The notes under the pieces were generated by a model. That model saw only the letters and a program-made list of their open reading frames with translations. It did no database searches and had not been told where the DNA came from. DNA of 27,900 bases from Casp-actino8 sp046082625. GTDB lineage: Bacteria > Actinomycetota > Acidimicrobiia > Acidimicrobiales > Ilumatobacteraceae. Shown piece after piece: positions 15,470 to 22,996 of the stretch (position 1 is the stretch's first letter; each line of letters opens with the position of its first letter). The stretch spans positions 1-27,900 of the forward strand of contig JBJTYE010000231.1 in NCBI GenBank assembly GCA_046082625.1. The letters run 5' to 3'. The translations under genes and the position numbers were made by a program.

Positions 15470-16905
15470 TCCGTCGGGGCATCTACGGAGCCATTCTCTT
15501 CGTGGTCGTCGCCGTGGGTCTGGTGGTCTCGCGCAATGCTGAACCGTCCACCGGGACCTCGTTCTCCGCCGAATTCCGTCCCGGCACTCCATCGCTCGAC
15601 GACCGCCCCGATGTGGTCACGGCGACCTGGTTCTGCGGCGGAACCTCTGCCCTCGGCCAGAGTGCCGAAGGGGAGTACGGCGGGGAATTGATCATCTCCA
15701 ACCCCACGGATTCTCCGGTGTCGGGTCTCGTGACCATCCTCACCGGCGATCAGGCTCCGATGGCCGAGGTGGTGACCGTCGAACCGCGGGCCAAGTTGGT
15801 CTACGACGTGGACGCCAAGGTGACGGCACCCTTCGCCAGCACGTTGGTGGAGTTGGACGATTCCCGAGCCAGCGTCGAGCAGCGAGCGATCCATCCCGCC
15901 GGTGCCGCAGTCGCGCCGTGCGCCAACCAGACGTCGTCGGAATGGTTCTTCCCGGACGGTTTCACGGCGTCGTCTTCGGACTTCCGCATCCTCATCTCCA
16001 ATCCGTATCTGTCACCGGCCATCGTCGACTTGGACGTGTCCACGCAGAACGGCCCGCGGTCTCCGTCGAATCTGCAGGGGTTCGTGGTGCCGGCCCGATC
16101 GCTGCGTGTCGTCAATATCTCGACCAGTGGATTCCGGGACGAGAAGATCGCCGCCATCTCCGTGCGGGCCACTGCTGGGCGCATCGTGGCCGCCAAGTAT
16201 CAGCACTACCTGGGAACCGGACGTCTCGGGCACATCATGGCTCTCGGTGCCCCGTCCACGGCCGACCAATGGTGGTTCGCCGATGGCGAGAAGGGGTCGG
16301 GGGTCGCCGAGAACTACATGATCCTGAATCCCACCTCGGCGGAAGTCGTGGCCGACCTGGTGGTGCTGGGCCTGGATCCGACGGCCCCACCGGTTCCGTC
16401 ATCCTCGGTCACCATTCCACCAGGAGAAGTCGTCGTCTTCGACATGGCCAATGTCGCCGGTCTCCCCGATGGTCGACACGGTGTGCTGGTCGCCAGTCGC
16501 AGCGGTCCTTCGATCGTTGTCGAGCGGGTGCTCACCCGTCCCGTCGAGAGCACTGTGGCGACCACCGCCATGATCGGGATCCAAGGGGGCTATCAGTCGA
16601 AACGCTGGGTGATTCCGGTGAGTTCTAACCTTGCTCTCGAAGGCGCATTGGTCATCCTCAACACATCCGGTTTCGCCGGCACCGTCACCGTGTCGTCGGT
16701 TGGTCCTGGCGGGAGCGAACCCGTTCCCAGACTGACGAATCTGGCCATCCCCGCCAACGGCATCCTGGTCATCGATCTGGTGGACGAGATCCTGCGTGGT
16801 CGGTCTCTCGAGGTGGAGAGCGATCAGCTGATCCTGGTGGAGCGCAGGCTGGAACGCACCGCCACTCTGCGCGGTCGGAGCGGATCCTGGGCGATTCCGG
16901 AGTGA
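15466..16905 (+). CDS. Secreted DUF5719-family protein with four tandem repeats
   Basis: A 479-residue protein: short basic start, one membrane helix or uncleaved signal (about 5-22), then an outside beta-rich region. Four repeats of about 100-111 residues are visible. Landmark Trp residues fall at 55, 160, 270, 381 and 475. Asn in the (I/L)xNP/T motif falls at 79, 179, 288 and 399, and Pro in a second strand motif at 107, 209, 319 and 429. Exactly two cysteines are present, Cys57 and Cys152, probably one disulfide. DUF5719 has no established function; placement after a large membrane glycosyltransferase suggests an accessory envelope role. ATG 15466 overlaps the upstream stop (ATGA) and has a GGAG site. 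The frame is open further upstream, inside the GT2 gene, but that extension is not used. Confidence 0.88.
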   Translation: MIRRGIYGAILFVVVAVGLVVSRNAEPSTGTSFSAEFRPGTPSLDDRPDVVTATWFCGGTSALGQSAEGEYGGELIISNPTDSPVSGLVTILTGDQAPMAEVVTVEPRAKLVYDVDAKVTAPFASTLVELDDSRASVEQRAIHPAGAAVAPCANQTSSEWFFPDGFTASSSDFRILISNPYLSPAIVDLDVSTQNGPRSPSNLQGFVVPARSLRVVNISTSGFRDEKIAAISVRATAGRIVAAKYQHYLGTGRLGHIMALGAPSTADQWWFADGEKGSGVAENYMILNPTSAEVVADLVVLGLDPTAPPVPSSSVTIPPGEVVVFDMANVAGLPDGRHGVLVASRSGPSIVVERVLTRPVESTVATTAMIGIQGGYQSKRWVIPVSSNLALEGALVILNTSGFAGTVTVSSVGPGGSEPVPRLTNLAIPANGILVIDLVDEILRGRSLEVESDQLILVERRLERTATLRGRSGSWAIPE

Positions 16906-16912
16906 TCGGACC

Positions 16913-17362
16913 GTGACCGACGTCGTCGTCGCCGCGAGCATCGCGGTCGTCGTGGCTGCGGTGGCTCTGGTGGTGCGTCGACGTCAGCGAACCGACGCCC
17001 CGACGCAGCGCTCGTTCGTCGTTCCGTCGCAGATCGATCGACGGGACTTCCTTGCCGATACGAATCGACCCGTCTGGTTGGTGGTGGTGTTCACCTCAGC
17101 CTCCTGTCACGTGTGTGCCGACGTCTGGGACAAGGTGCAGGTTCTGGCCAGTGGCGAGGTAGCCGTGTTCCGGGCCGATTACGAATCTCGGCGTGATCTC
17201 CACAACCGATACGGCATCGAAGCGGTTCCCTCCACGCTGGTCTGCGACGTCGAGGGCGTGGTGCGACACCAGATTCTCGGTCCGGTGAGTGCCACGGATC
17301 TGTGGGCCGCTGTGGCCCGCGTCCGCGATGCCTCGGAAGACCCGTGCGGGCGGGAGGCGTGA
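16913..17362 (+). CDS. Membrane-anchored thioredoxin-fold protein
   Basis: A 149-residue protein with an N-terminal membrane helix (about 3-22), the basic stretch RRRQR (22-26), and a thioredoxin domain. FTSASCHVCADVW (60-72) carries the redox motif CHVC (Cys65, Cys68). YGIEAVPST (100-108) holds the cis-proline Pro106. By the positive-inside rule the basic stretch after the helix puts the thioredoxin domain on the cytoplasmic side, which would make it a reductant rather than an exported oxidase; this is inferred. Two further cysteines (111, 145) are present. It starts at a GTG 7 bases after the DUF5719 stop and is the last gene of the GT2-DUF5719 operon. Its stop touches the ftsH stop on the other strand. 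Confidence 0.87.
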   Translation: MTDVVVAASIAVVVAAVALVVRRRQRTDAPTQRSFVVPSQIDRRDFLADTNRPVWLVVVFTSASCHVCADVWDKVQVLASGEVAVFRADYESRRDLHNRYGIEAVPSTLVCDVEGVVRHQILGPVSATDLWAAVARVRDASEDPCGREA

Positions 17363-19369
17363 TCAGTCGGTCGTAGCGGGTGCCGGCGTCGGCTCGTCGA
17401 GCCCGCGTTGCACCAACTCGTTGACCAACGAACCGTCGATGGTCTCCTTGTCGAGCAGTGCCTCGGCGACCAGGTCGAGCCCGTTGCGGTGCTTCTGGAG
17501 CAATGCAGTGGCTCGAGCCTCTTGTTCACGCAGGATCTTGTTGATCTCCTCGTCGATCATGCGGGCGGTGTCGTCGCTGTATTCGCGGGCTCCGGTCATG
17601 AGGTCCTCGCCGAGGAACACCTGTTGCTGGCTGTGCCAGGCCATCGGTCCGACCGAGTCGCTCATGCCCCATTCACGCACCATACGACGGGCCAGTCCGG
17701 TGACCACTTCGAGGTCGTTGGCGGCGCCGGTCGTCTGCTGCGCGAAGACGACCTGTTCGGCCACCCGTCCGCCGAGGGCCATGCAGATCCGGTCCTGGAT
17801 GTAGTCCTTGGAAAAGCTGTGTCGTTCTTCGGGGAGAGTCTGGGTCACGCCGAGAGCCATACCCCGGGGCAGGATGGTCACCTTGTGGAGCGGGTCGCCG
17901 TTCGGCAGGACGGCGGCCAGTACTGCATGTCCGCCCTCGTGATAGGCGGTGACGCGCTTTTCCTCTGCCGACAACACCAGGGACTCGCGGCTGGCTCCCA
18001 TCATGATGCGGTCGCGGGCGGACTCGAAATCGATCTTCTCGATCTGGGAGCTTCCGCGTCGCACGGCGAACAAGGCCGCTTCGTTCACGAGGTTGGCGAG
18101 GTCCGCACCGCTCATTCCCGGCGTGCCCTTGGCCATGGTGTCCAGATCGACGTCGGGTCCCATGCGCTTATCACGACTGTGCACTCGCAAGATGGCCGCC
18201 CGCTCCTCGAATTCCGGCAATGGCACGACGATCTGCCGATCGAAGCGACCAGGCCGCAGCAAGGCGGGATCGAGGACGTCGGGACGGTTGGTGGCCGCCA
18301 GGATGACGATGCCTTCGGAGGTCTCGAATCCGTCCATCTCCGCCAGCATCTGGTTCAGCGTCTGCTCGCGCTCGTCGTGGCCGCCACCGAGACCGGCACC
18401 GCGCTTGCGGCCGATGGAGTCGATTTCGTCGATGAAGATGATCGCTCGGCCCATCTTGCGCGCCTGTTGGAAGAGGTCGCGAACTCGACTGGCCCCGACG
18501 CCGACGAACATTTCCATGAAGTCGGACCCAGTGACCGACAAGAAGCCCACACCGGCTTCACCCGCCACCGCCCGGGCGAAGAGGGTCTTGCCAGTTCCCG
18601 GCGGACCGACGAGCAACATGCCCTTGGGGACACGGGCGCCGATCTCCTTGAAACGTTCCGGCATCCGTAGGAAGTCGACCACTTCTTTGATCTCGGTCTT
18701 CACGCCCTCGTACCCGGCGATGTCGGCGAAGGTGGTGGAGGGTCGGTCGGTCGAGTAGGCCTTGGCGCGGCTGCGGCCGATGGACATCATGTTGCCCATC
18801 TGCCCGGAGGCGCGTCGATTCATCCAGACCAGGAAGCCGATGATGAGGACGAACGGCAACAGCAAGGGGATGAGATTGAGCAGCCAATTCGATTGCGGTG
18901 TGGACGTCTTGAAGTCCACCCCTTTGGTCCGCAACAACTCGCGGTCGCTCTCGTTGGGGAATCCGGGCGGTGCCGTCGTGGAGAATTCACTACCGTCGGT
19001 GAAGGTGCCGGTGATGGACAACGTGGTGTTGTTCAACTCGACTTCGTCCACCCGACCTTGTTCGACCTGGGTGATGAACTCCTCGAAGCCCAACTTCTCC
19101 CGATCGGGGCCGGGCAGGAGTTGCGGCCCGAAGATGAGAACCAAAATGATCCCGAGCAATACCCACGCCGACCACTTGGGCATGGCCGGGCGGCCACTCC
19201 GGCCATCGGGTTGACCCTTCGAACCGGGTTGCGGTCCGGTGCGCAGATCCGTGTCGCGACGAGGTCGGGACTCGGCGTCCTTGCCCTTGGACGAGCGACC
19301 GAAGCGGCGGCCGGAATCGGCGCTCGGAGACGGCGGGGGAGGAGGCGGGGGAGGAGAGGACTCGCTCAT
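17363..19369 (-). CDS. ftsH: ATP-dependent zinc metalloprotease FtsH
   Basis: A 668-residue membrane AAA protease that degrades membrane and short-lived soluble proteins. Membrane helices lie near 66-85 and 162-183, with a small outside domain between them. The AAA module has Walker A GPPGTGKT (255-262), Walker B IIFIDEID (310-317) and the second region of homology ending RPGRFDR (372-378). The protease has HEGGH (477-481) with Asp552 as third zinc ligand. The N-terminus is unusual: about 65 polar residues, starting with a run of eight prolines, precede the first helix, where many FtsH proteins have only a few. The gene appears leaderless, with TAGCAT ending 6 bases before the ATG. It runs convergent to the thioredoxin gene, with no base between the stops. 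Confidence 0.97.
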   Translation of the reverse strand: MSESSPPPPPPPPSPSADSGRRFGRSSKGKDAESRPRRDTDLRTGPQPGSKGQPDGRSGRPAMPKWSAWVLLGIILVLIFGPQLLPGPDREKLGFEEFITQVEQGRVDEVELNNTTLSITGTFTDGSEFSTTAPPGFPNESDRELLRTKGVDFKTSTPQSNWLLNLIPLLLPFVLIIGFLVWMNRRASGQMGNMMSIGRSRAKAYSTDRPSTTFADIAGYEGVKTEIKEVVDFLRMPERFKEIGARVPKGMLLVGPPGTGKTLFARAVAGEAGVGFLSVTGSDFMEMFVGVGASRVRDLFQQARKMGRAIIFIDEIDSIGRKRGAGLGGGHDEREQTLNQMLAEMDGFETSEGIVILAATNRPDVLDPALLRPGRFDRQIVVPLPEFEERAAILRVHSRDKRMGPDVDLDTMAKGTPGMSGADLANLVNEAALFAVRRGSSQIEKIDFESARDRIMMGASRESLVLSAEEKRVTAYHEGGHAVLAAVLPNGDPLHKVTILPRGMALGVTQTLPEERHSFSKDYIQDRICMALGGRVAEQVVFAQQTTGAANDLEVVTGLARRMVREWGMSDSVGPMAWHSQQQVFLGEDLMTGAREYSDDTARMIDEEINKILREQEARATALLQKHRNGLDLVAEALLDKETIDGSLVNELVQRGLDEPTPAPATTD

Positions 19370-19375
19370 GGCGTC

Positions 19376-19381
19376 ATGCTA
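19376..19381 (-). promoter_or_regulatory. -10 box (TAGCAT) of ftsH, probable leaderless transcript
   Basis: TAGCAT on the minus strand ends 6 bases before the ftsH ATG, so transcription should begin at or next to the start codon. No ribosome site is present. An imperfect dyad (GGTACG-T-CGTGCC, 19401-19413) covers the -35 area. Confidence 0.55.
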
Positions 19382-19432
19382 CGACCGATTCCGCGGGCTC
19401 GGTACGTCGTGCCCGGAGAACCTGGATCCACC

Positions 19433-19457
19433 AAGTAGGGGCGATTTTTGCGTACTT
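19433..19457. promoter_or_regulatory. Inverted repeat overlapping the DUF3499 promoter
   Basis: AAGTA (19433-19437) and TACTT (19453-19457) form inverted arms 15 bases apart, centres 20 bases apart, with the right arm inside the -10 box. The arms are short and may be chance. Confidence 0.2.
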
Positions 19458-19458
19458 T
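19453..19458 (+). promoter_or_regulatory. -10 box (TACTTT) of the DUF3499 gene, probable leaderless transcript
   Basis: TACTTT ends 6 bases before the ATG at 19465, with no ribosome site, mirroring the ftsH promoter on the other strand. Confidence 0.55.
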
Positions 19459-19464
19459 CTTGTC

Positions 19465-19692
19465 ATGCGTTCATGTACCCGTAGTGGCTGTCGGGAGGAC
19501 GCGCACATCTCGCTGGAGTTCCACTACGCGACCTCGACGGTATGGATCGATCACCTTGAGGATGAGCGCGAGCCCAATGTCTACGAGTTGTGCGCCAAGC
19601 ACTGGCAGCGCTTCGCTCCTCCGAGCGGTTGGAGCCTCCACGACCGACGTCGTGCGGAAGTTCTCCCCTTCGTCCACCGCCTTGCCGGTTAG
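19465..19692 (+). CDS. DUF3499 family small Cys protein
   Basis: A 75-residue protein of the actinobacterial DUF3499 family. It begins MRSCTRSGC, followed by a segment matching the family layout YAxSTVWxxxL, and then YELCAKHW. Cys4, Cys9, Cys43 and His46 could form a small zinc site (Cx4C and CxxH); this is inferred. The family has no known function but is typically found beside phosphomannomutase genes in actinobacteria, and a phosphomannomutase lies 3.3 kb downstream here. The ATG at 19465 is the first codon after the -10 box. Many homologues are longer; this one is near the minimal length. The CPBP gene follows 8 bases after its stop. Confidence 0.85.
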   Translation: MRSCTRSGCREDAHISLEFHYATSTVWIDHLEDEREPNVYELCAKHWQRFAPPSGWSLHDRRRAEVLPFVHRLAG

Positions 19693-19700
19693 TCCGCACC

Positions 19701-20417
19701 GTGGGATACGTGCGGCCGTCGTCGCCGATCCGCTTTTCGGTGGGGGTGGCCTTCGTCGCTTGGCTGGCCGCCTACGTGGCGGCCCTGCCACTCCAGGCCG
19801 CCGTGATCGCTCTCAGTGGGTACGGCGGCGACGATCCGGACACATGGCCCATCGGTATCACCATCGCCTCAGTGGTGCTGTTGTGGATTCCGTTCCTGGT
19901 GACGCTGGCCGTGGTCAGCCGTTACTGGGGAACCGGCCAGCCGTGGCGTGACTACCGGCTCGGATTCCGGCTCGCTGATGTCGCCGGTGTTCCGATCGGC
20001 GTCGCCAGCCAGTTGTTCCTGTTGCCACTCGTGTACTGGCCTTTGCAGAGCTGGTGGCCCGACGCTTTTTCGAGCGAAGACGTGGAGGAGAGAGCACGTG
20101 ATCTGTGGGACAAGGTCGACGGGGTCTGGGTCGTGGGGTTGGTCGCAGTGGTGGTCGTCGGAGCGCCCCTCATCGAGGAGATCGTCTATCGGGGTCTGTT
20201 GCTGCAGTCTCTGCAAGGCCGACTCCACGACGTCCTGGCACTGGTGCTGTCCTCGGTGTGGTTCGCCGGTATTCACCTGCAGCCCGTCGAGTTCCCGGGC
20301 CTGTTCGCCTTCGCCGTCGTCCTCGGTCTGTGTTTTCTGGTGACCGGCCGTCTCGGGAGCGCCATCTTGGCTCATGCGGCATTCAACGCCACGGGTCTGC
20401 TCCTCGTGGCCCTCTGA
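19701..20417 (+). CDS. CPBP-family intramembrane metalloprotease
   Basis: A 238-residue membrane protein of the CPBP/CAAX-protease (Abi) family, thought to cut substrates within the membrane with a metal-bound water. All family motifs are present: EEIVYRG (159-165) with Glu159, Glu160 and Arg164, then FAGIHL with His192, then HAAFNA (225-230) with His225 and Asn229. Hydrophobic helices occupy most of the chain. The substrate is unknown; bacterial members include bacteriocin self-immunity proteins and prenyl-protein proteases. The start is GTG 19701, or GTG 19710; the open frame further upstream lies inside the DUF3499 gene in another frame and lacks membrane features. It likely shares the DUF3499 transcript. 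Confidence 0.88.
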   Translation: MGYVRPSSPIRFSVGVAFVAWLAAYVAALPLQAAVIALSGYGGDDPDTWPIGITIASVVLLWIPFLVTLAVVSRYWGTGQPWRDYRLGFRLADVAGVPIGVASQLFLLPLVYWPLQSWWPDAFSSEDVEERARDLWDKVDGVWVVGLVAVVVVGAPLIEEIVYRGLLLQSLQGRLHDVLALVLSSVWFAGIHLQPVEFPGLFAFAVVLGLCFLVTGRLGSAILAHAAFNATGLLLVAL

Positions 20418-20470
20418 TACCGCCGACCGCCGTCGATCCAGCCGTCGCAGATGACAAGATGATCGGGTCT

Positions 20471-22969
20471 ATGGGCGATTTCCGTGAACGTGTCGATGCG
20501 CTGCGCTCCGACCGACGTCGATTGGTCACGTTGATCGTCAGGTTCGCTGTGCTCGGCATCAGCACGTTCATCGCCATTCGAGTCGTCCAACCCTCCGAAA
20601 TCATCCGAAACACCACTCCGACCGGGGGTGACATGGGGGCTCACGTCTGGGGGCCGGCATACCTTCGCGACCACTTGCTTCCTTGGAAGCTCTCCGGCTG
20701 GACGATGGATTGGTATTCGGGTTTCCCTGCGTACCGCTTCTACATGGTCGTCCCGGCTCTCTTCATCGTCTTCTTGGACGTGGTTCTTCCCTATGCGGTG
20801 GCGTTCAAGATCGTGGCCGTTCTCGGAATCGTCACCCTGCCGGTGTGCTGCTGGCTGTTCGGCCGGCTGGCGCGATTCGCATATCCGATTCCGGAATTGT
20901 TCGCTCTCGTCGGATTGATCTATCTGTTGGACGACAGTTACACCATCTACGGCGGGAACGTCGCGTCGACGATGGCTGGAGAGTTCTCCTTCTCTATCTC
21001 GCTGTCATTCGCTCTGGTGGCCTTCGGTTTGTTCGCCAACGGACTCGAGACCGGTCGCCATCGCATCAAGTCGGCGGTGTTCATGGCGTTGGCGGTCCTG
21101 AGTCACGGCATCGTGGCCATCTACGTGGCCGTCGGTCTGTTGATCATGCTCGCGCTGTGGATCGATCGACGACGTCTGCGGTGGTTCGCCGTCACCGTGG
21201 GGACGGGGTCGCTTCTCTCGGCCTTCTGGATCGTGCCGTTCCTGCTCAACCACGCCTATATGACCGACATGAAGTACAAGGGCGAACCCGGTAACGGTTC
21301 GTTCACCTCCTATTGGGGCATGTTCTTCGCATTGCCGCCGTTCTGGAACGTCTTCTTCGCGACCTTCGCTGTCATCGGATTTGCCGCGATGTTCGTTCGA
21401 CGCCACCGAACAGGATTGTGGCTCGGATTCACGGCCATGGTCTTCGCGGTCTTCGTCTATCTGTTCAACGACAGCTTGCCGGTGATCGGCCTGCTCTGGA
21501 ATCCCCGGCTCCTACCGATGTTCAATTTGTGCCGGTATCTCCTGGCGGCCATCGGCATCGTCGAGACGGTCGCGGCCGTCGTGCGTTTGGCGCAACTCGA
21601 AGTTCTGGTCCGTGCCCGCGACGCGATGTCGGATGTGCCGACGGCGGGCCTGAGAGACCGCCAGCAGTTCACGGCCCGGACCGGAACCGCTGTCGCTGTG
21701 ACCGTGACGGCCCTGCTCGTTTTCGGGTTCCGCTTCCAGTCTCTGCCCTTCGGTTCGGTGGTCGACGAGGGCCGAGGTCTCGAATACACCTGGGGTCCAT
21801 TCGAAACCGCCGCGGGAAATCGCGGCTTCGTGGACGGTTGGGCCCGCTGGAATTTCTCCGGCTACGAAAGTCGCTCGGCCTACGGGGAGTATTACCAGGT
21901 GGTCCGCACCATGAAGGAGATCGGCGAGACCCGAGGATGCGGTCGTGCCCTGTGGGAGAACTTCGGCGGCAACGATCGCTACGGAACCACCATGGCCCTC
22001 ATGCTGCTCCCCTTCTGGACCGATGGATGCATCGGCTCGAGTGAAGGCCTCTTCTTCGAGGCCGCCGGGACCACGCCGTACCACTTCCTGGCCGCTGGAG
22101 CGATGTCCAAACAGAGCTCCAACCCGGTACGCGAGCTCCGGTACGTGAACAACAATGCCTCGGTGGGGGTCGGGTACCTGCAGGCTCTCGGGATCAACTA
22201 CTACATGGCGGTGACACCGGAGGCCATCTCGCAGGCCGATGTCGTGGCCGCCGCCGACGGGACCTTGACTCAGGTCGCGCAAGCCGGACCATGGCGGATC
22301 TACGAGGTCGCCGACTCCGACGTCGTCGTGTCATTGGATCGGGAACCGGTGGTCGTCGAATCCCGAGACGGAGACCAACGCGAGCGCTGGCTCGAAGTGG
22401 GAACCAGCTGGCTGCAGCAACCCGCCGAATGGCCGGCTCTACCCGCAGCGGATGGACCAGCCGAATGGCAGCGGGCCCGCGTCGAGATCGACGAGTCCCG
22501 TCGGGAGGGTCTACCGGGATCGGACTCGCGCAAAGTCGACATCGTGACGCTGGCGGATCCCGTCGACGAACGACCCGTCGAACCACCAGTGGTGTCCGAT
22601 GTGGTGATCGAGGACGAAAGCGTGTCGTTCCGGGTCGATCGACCTGGAACACCGGTTCTGGTCCGGGTCAGTTACTTCCCGAATTGGAAAGCCACCGGCG
22701 CCGAAGGTCCGTATCGCGTGGCCCCGAACATGATGGTGGTCGTGCCGACGTCCACAGAAGTCACACTGAATTTCGAATCGAGCCTCGTCGACAAGTTCGC
22801 ATATGTGCTGACCGTGGCCGGATTCGTGGCCGTCTTCTTGCTCTGGCGTTCCAATCGGCGAAGGAACATGCAGGTCAGCGAGCACGCCAACGACATCGCG
22901 GCGAGCTCCGATCCCGTATCGGTCGTTGACGATGCAGCGGAGTCCTCGCAAAGTCCGGCTTCGGCCTGA
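20471..22969 (+). CDS. Large multi-spanning membrane protein, PTPS-related/GT-C-like
   Basis: An 832-residue protein. A basic N-terminus leads into a membrane region with many helices in the first half, then an outside-type domain (about 440-770) rich in Trp, Tyr and Gly, a last helix near residue 785, and a basic cytoplasmic tail. After the first helix the loop TPTGGDMGAH (49-58) with WYSGFPAY (81-88) resembles the acidic first-loop motif of membrane GT-C transferases and of the family named 6-pyruvoyl-tetrahydropterin synthase-related domain. A polyprenyl-phosphate-sugar-dependent transferase is the likely role; donor and acceptor are unknown. Two starts are near each other: ATG 20459 and ATG 20471, with CAAGAT at 20455-20460 a weak -10; I chose 20471. 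An open N-terminal extension overlaps the CPBP gene and is rejected. Confidence 0.8.
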   Translation: MGDFRERVDALRSDRRRLVTLIVRFAVLGISTFIAIRVVQPSEIIRNTTPTGGDMGAHVWGPAYLRDHLLPWKLSGWTMDWYSGFPAYRFYMVVPALFIVFLDVVLPYAVAFKIVAVLGIVTLPVCCWLFGRLARFAYPIPELFALVGLIYLLDDSYTIYGGNVASTMAGEFSFSISLSFALVAFGLFANGLETGRHRIKSAVFMALAVLSHGIVAIYVAVGLLIMLALWIDRRRLRWFAVTVGTGSLLSAFWIVPFLLNHAYMTDMKYKGEPGNGSFTSYWGMFFALPPFWNVFFATFAVIGFAAMFVRRHRTGLWLGFTAMVFAVFVYLFNDSLPVIGLLWNPRLLPMFNLCRYLLAAIGIVETVAAVVRLAQLEVLVRARDAMSDVPTAGLRDRQQFTARTGTAVAVTVTALLVFGFRFQSLPFGSVVDEGRGLEYTWGPFETAAGNRGFVDGWARWNFSGYESRSAYGEYYQVVRTMKEIGETRGCGRALWENFGGNDRYGTTMALMLLPFWTDGCIGSSEGLFFEAAGTTPYHFLAAGAMSKQSSNPVRELRYVNNNASVGVGYLQALGINYYMAVTPEAISQADVVAAADGTLTQVAQAGPWRIYEVADSDVVVSLDREPVVVESRDGDQRERWLEVGTSWLQQPAEWPALPAADGPAEWQRARVEIDESRREGLPGSDSRKVDIVTLADPVDERPVEPPVVSDVVIEDESVSFRVDRPGTPVLVRVSYFPNWKATGAEGPYRVAPNMMVVVPTSTEVTLNFESSLVDKFAYVLTVAGFVAVFLLWRSNRRRNMQVSEHANDIAASSDPVSVVDDAAESSQSPASA

Positions 22970-22981
22970 ACCCGTCAGCGA

Positions 22982-22987
22982 TAGGGT
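22982..22987 (+). promoter_or_regulatory. -10 box (TAGGGT) of phosphomannomutase, probable leaderless transcript
   Basis: TAGGGT ends 9 bases before the ATG at 22997, the same spacing as the boxes before 4020 and 12272. No ribosome site is present. Confidence 0.5.
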
Positions 22988-22996
22988 GCGACGGTC

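Noticed and set aside
17408..18670. Plus-strand frame opposite ftsH
   Set aside because: Antisense of an intact FtsH with all catalytic motifs.
20105..20470. N-terminal extension of the PTPS-related protein
   Set aside because: It overlaps the CPBP gene and has shadow composition; the proper start lies just before the first membrane helix.
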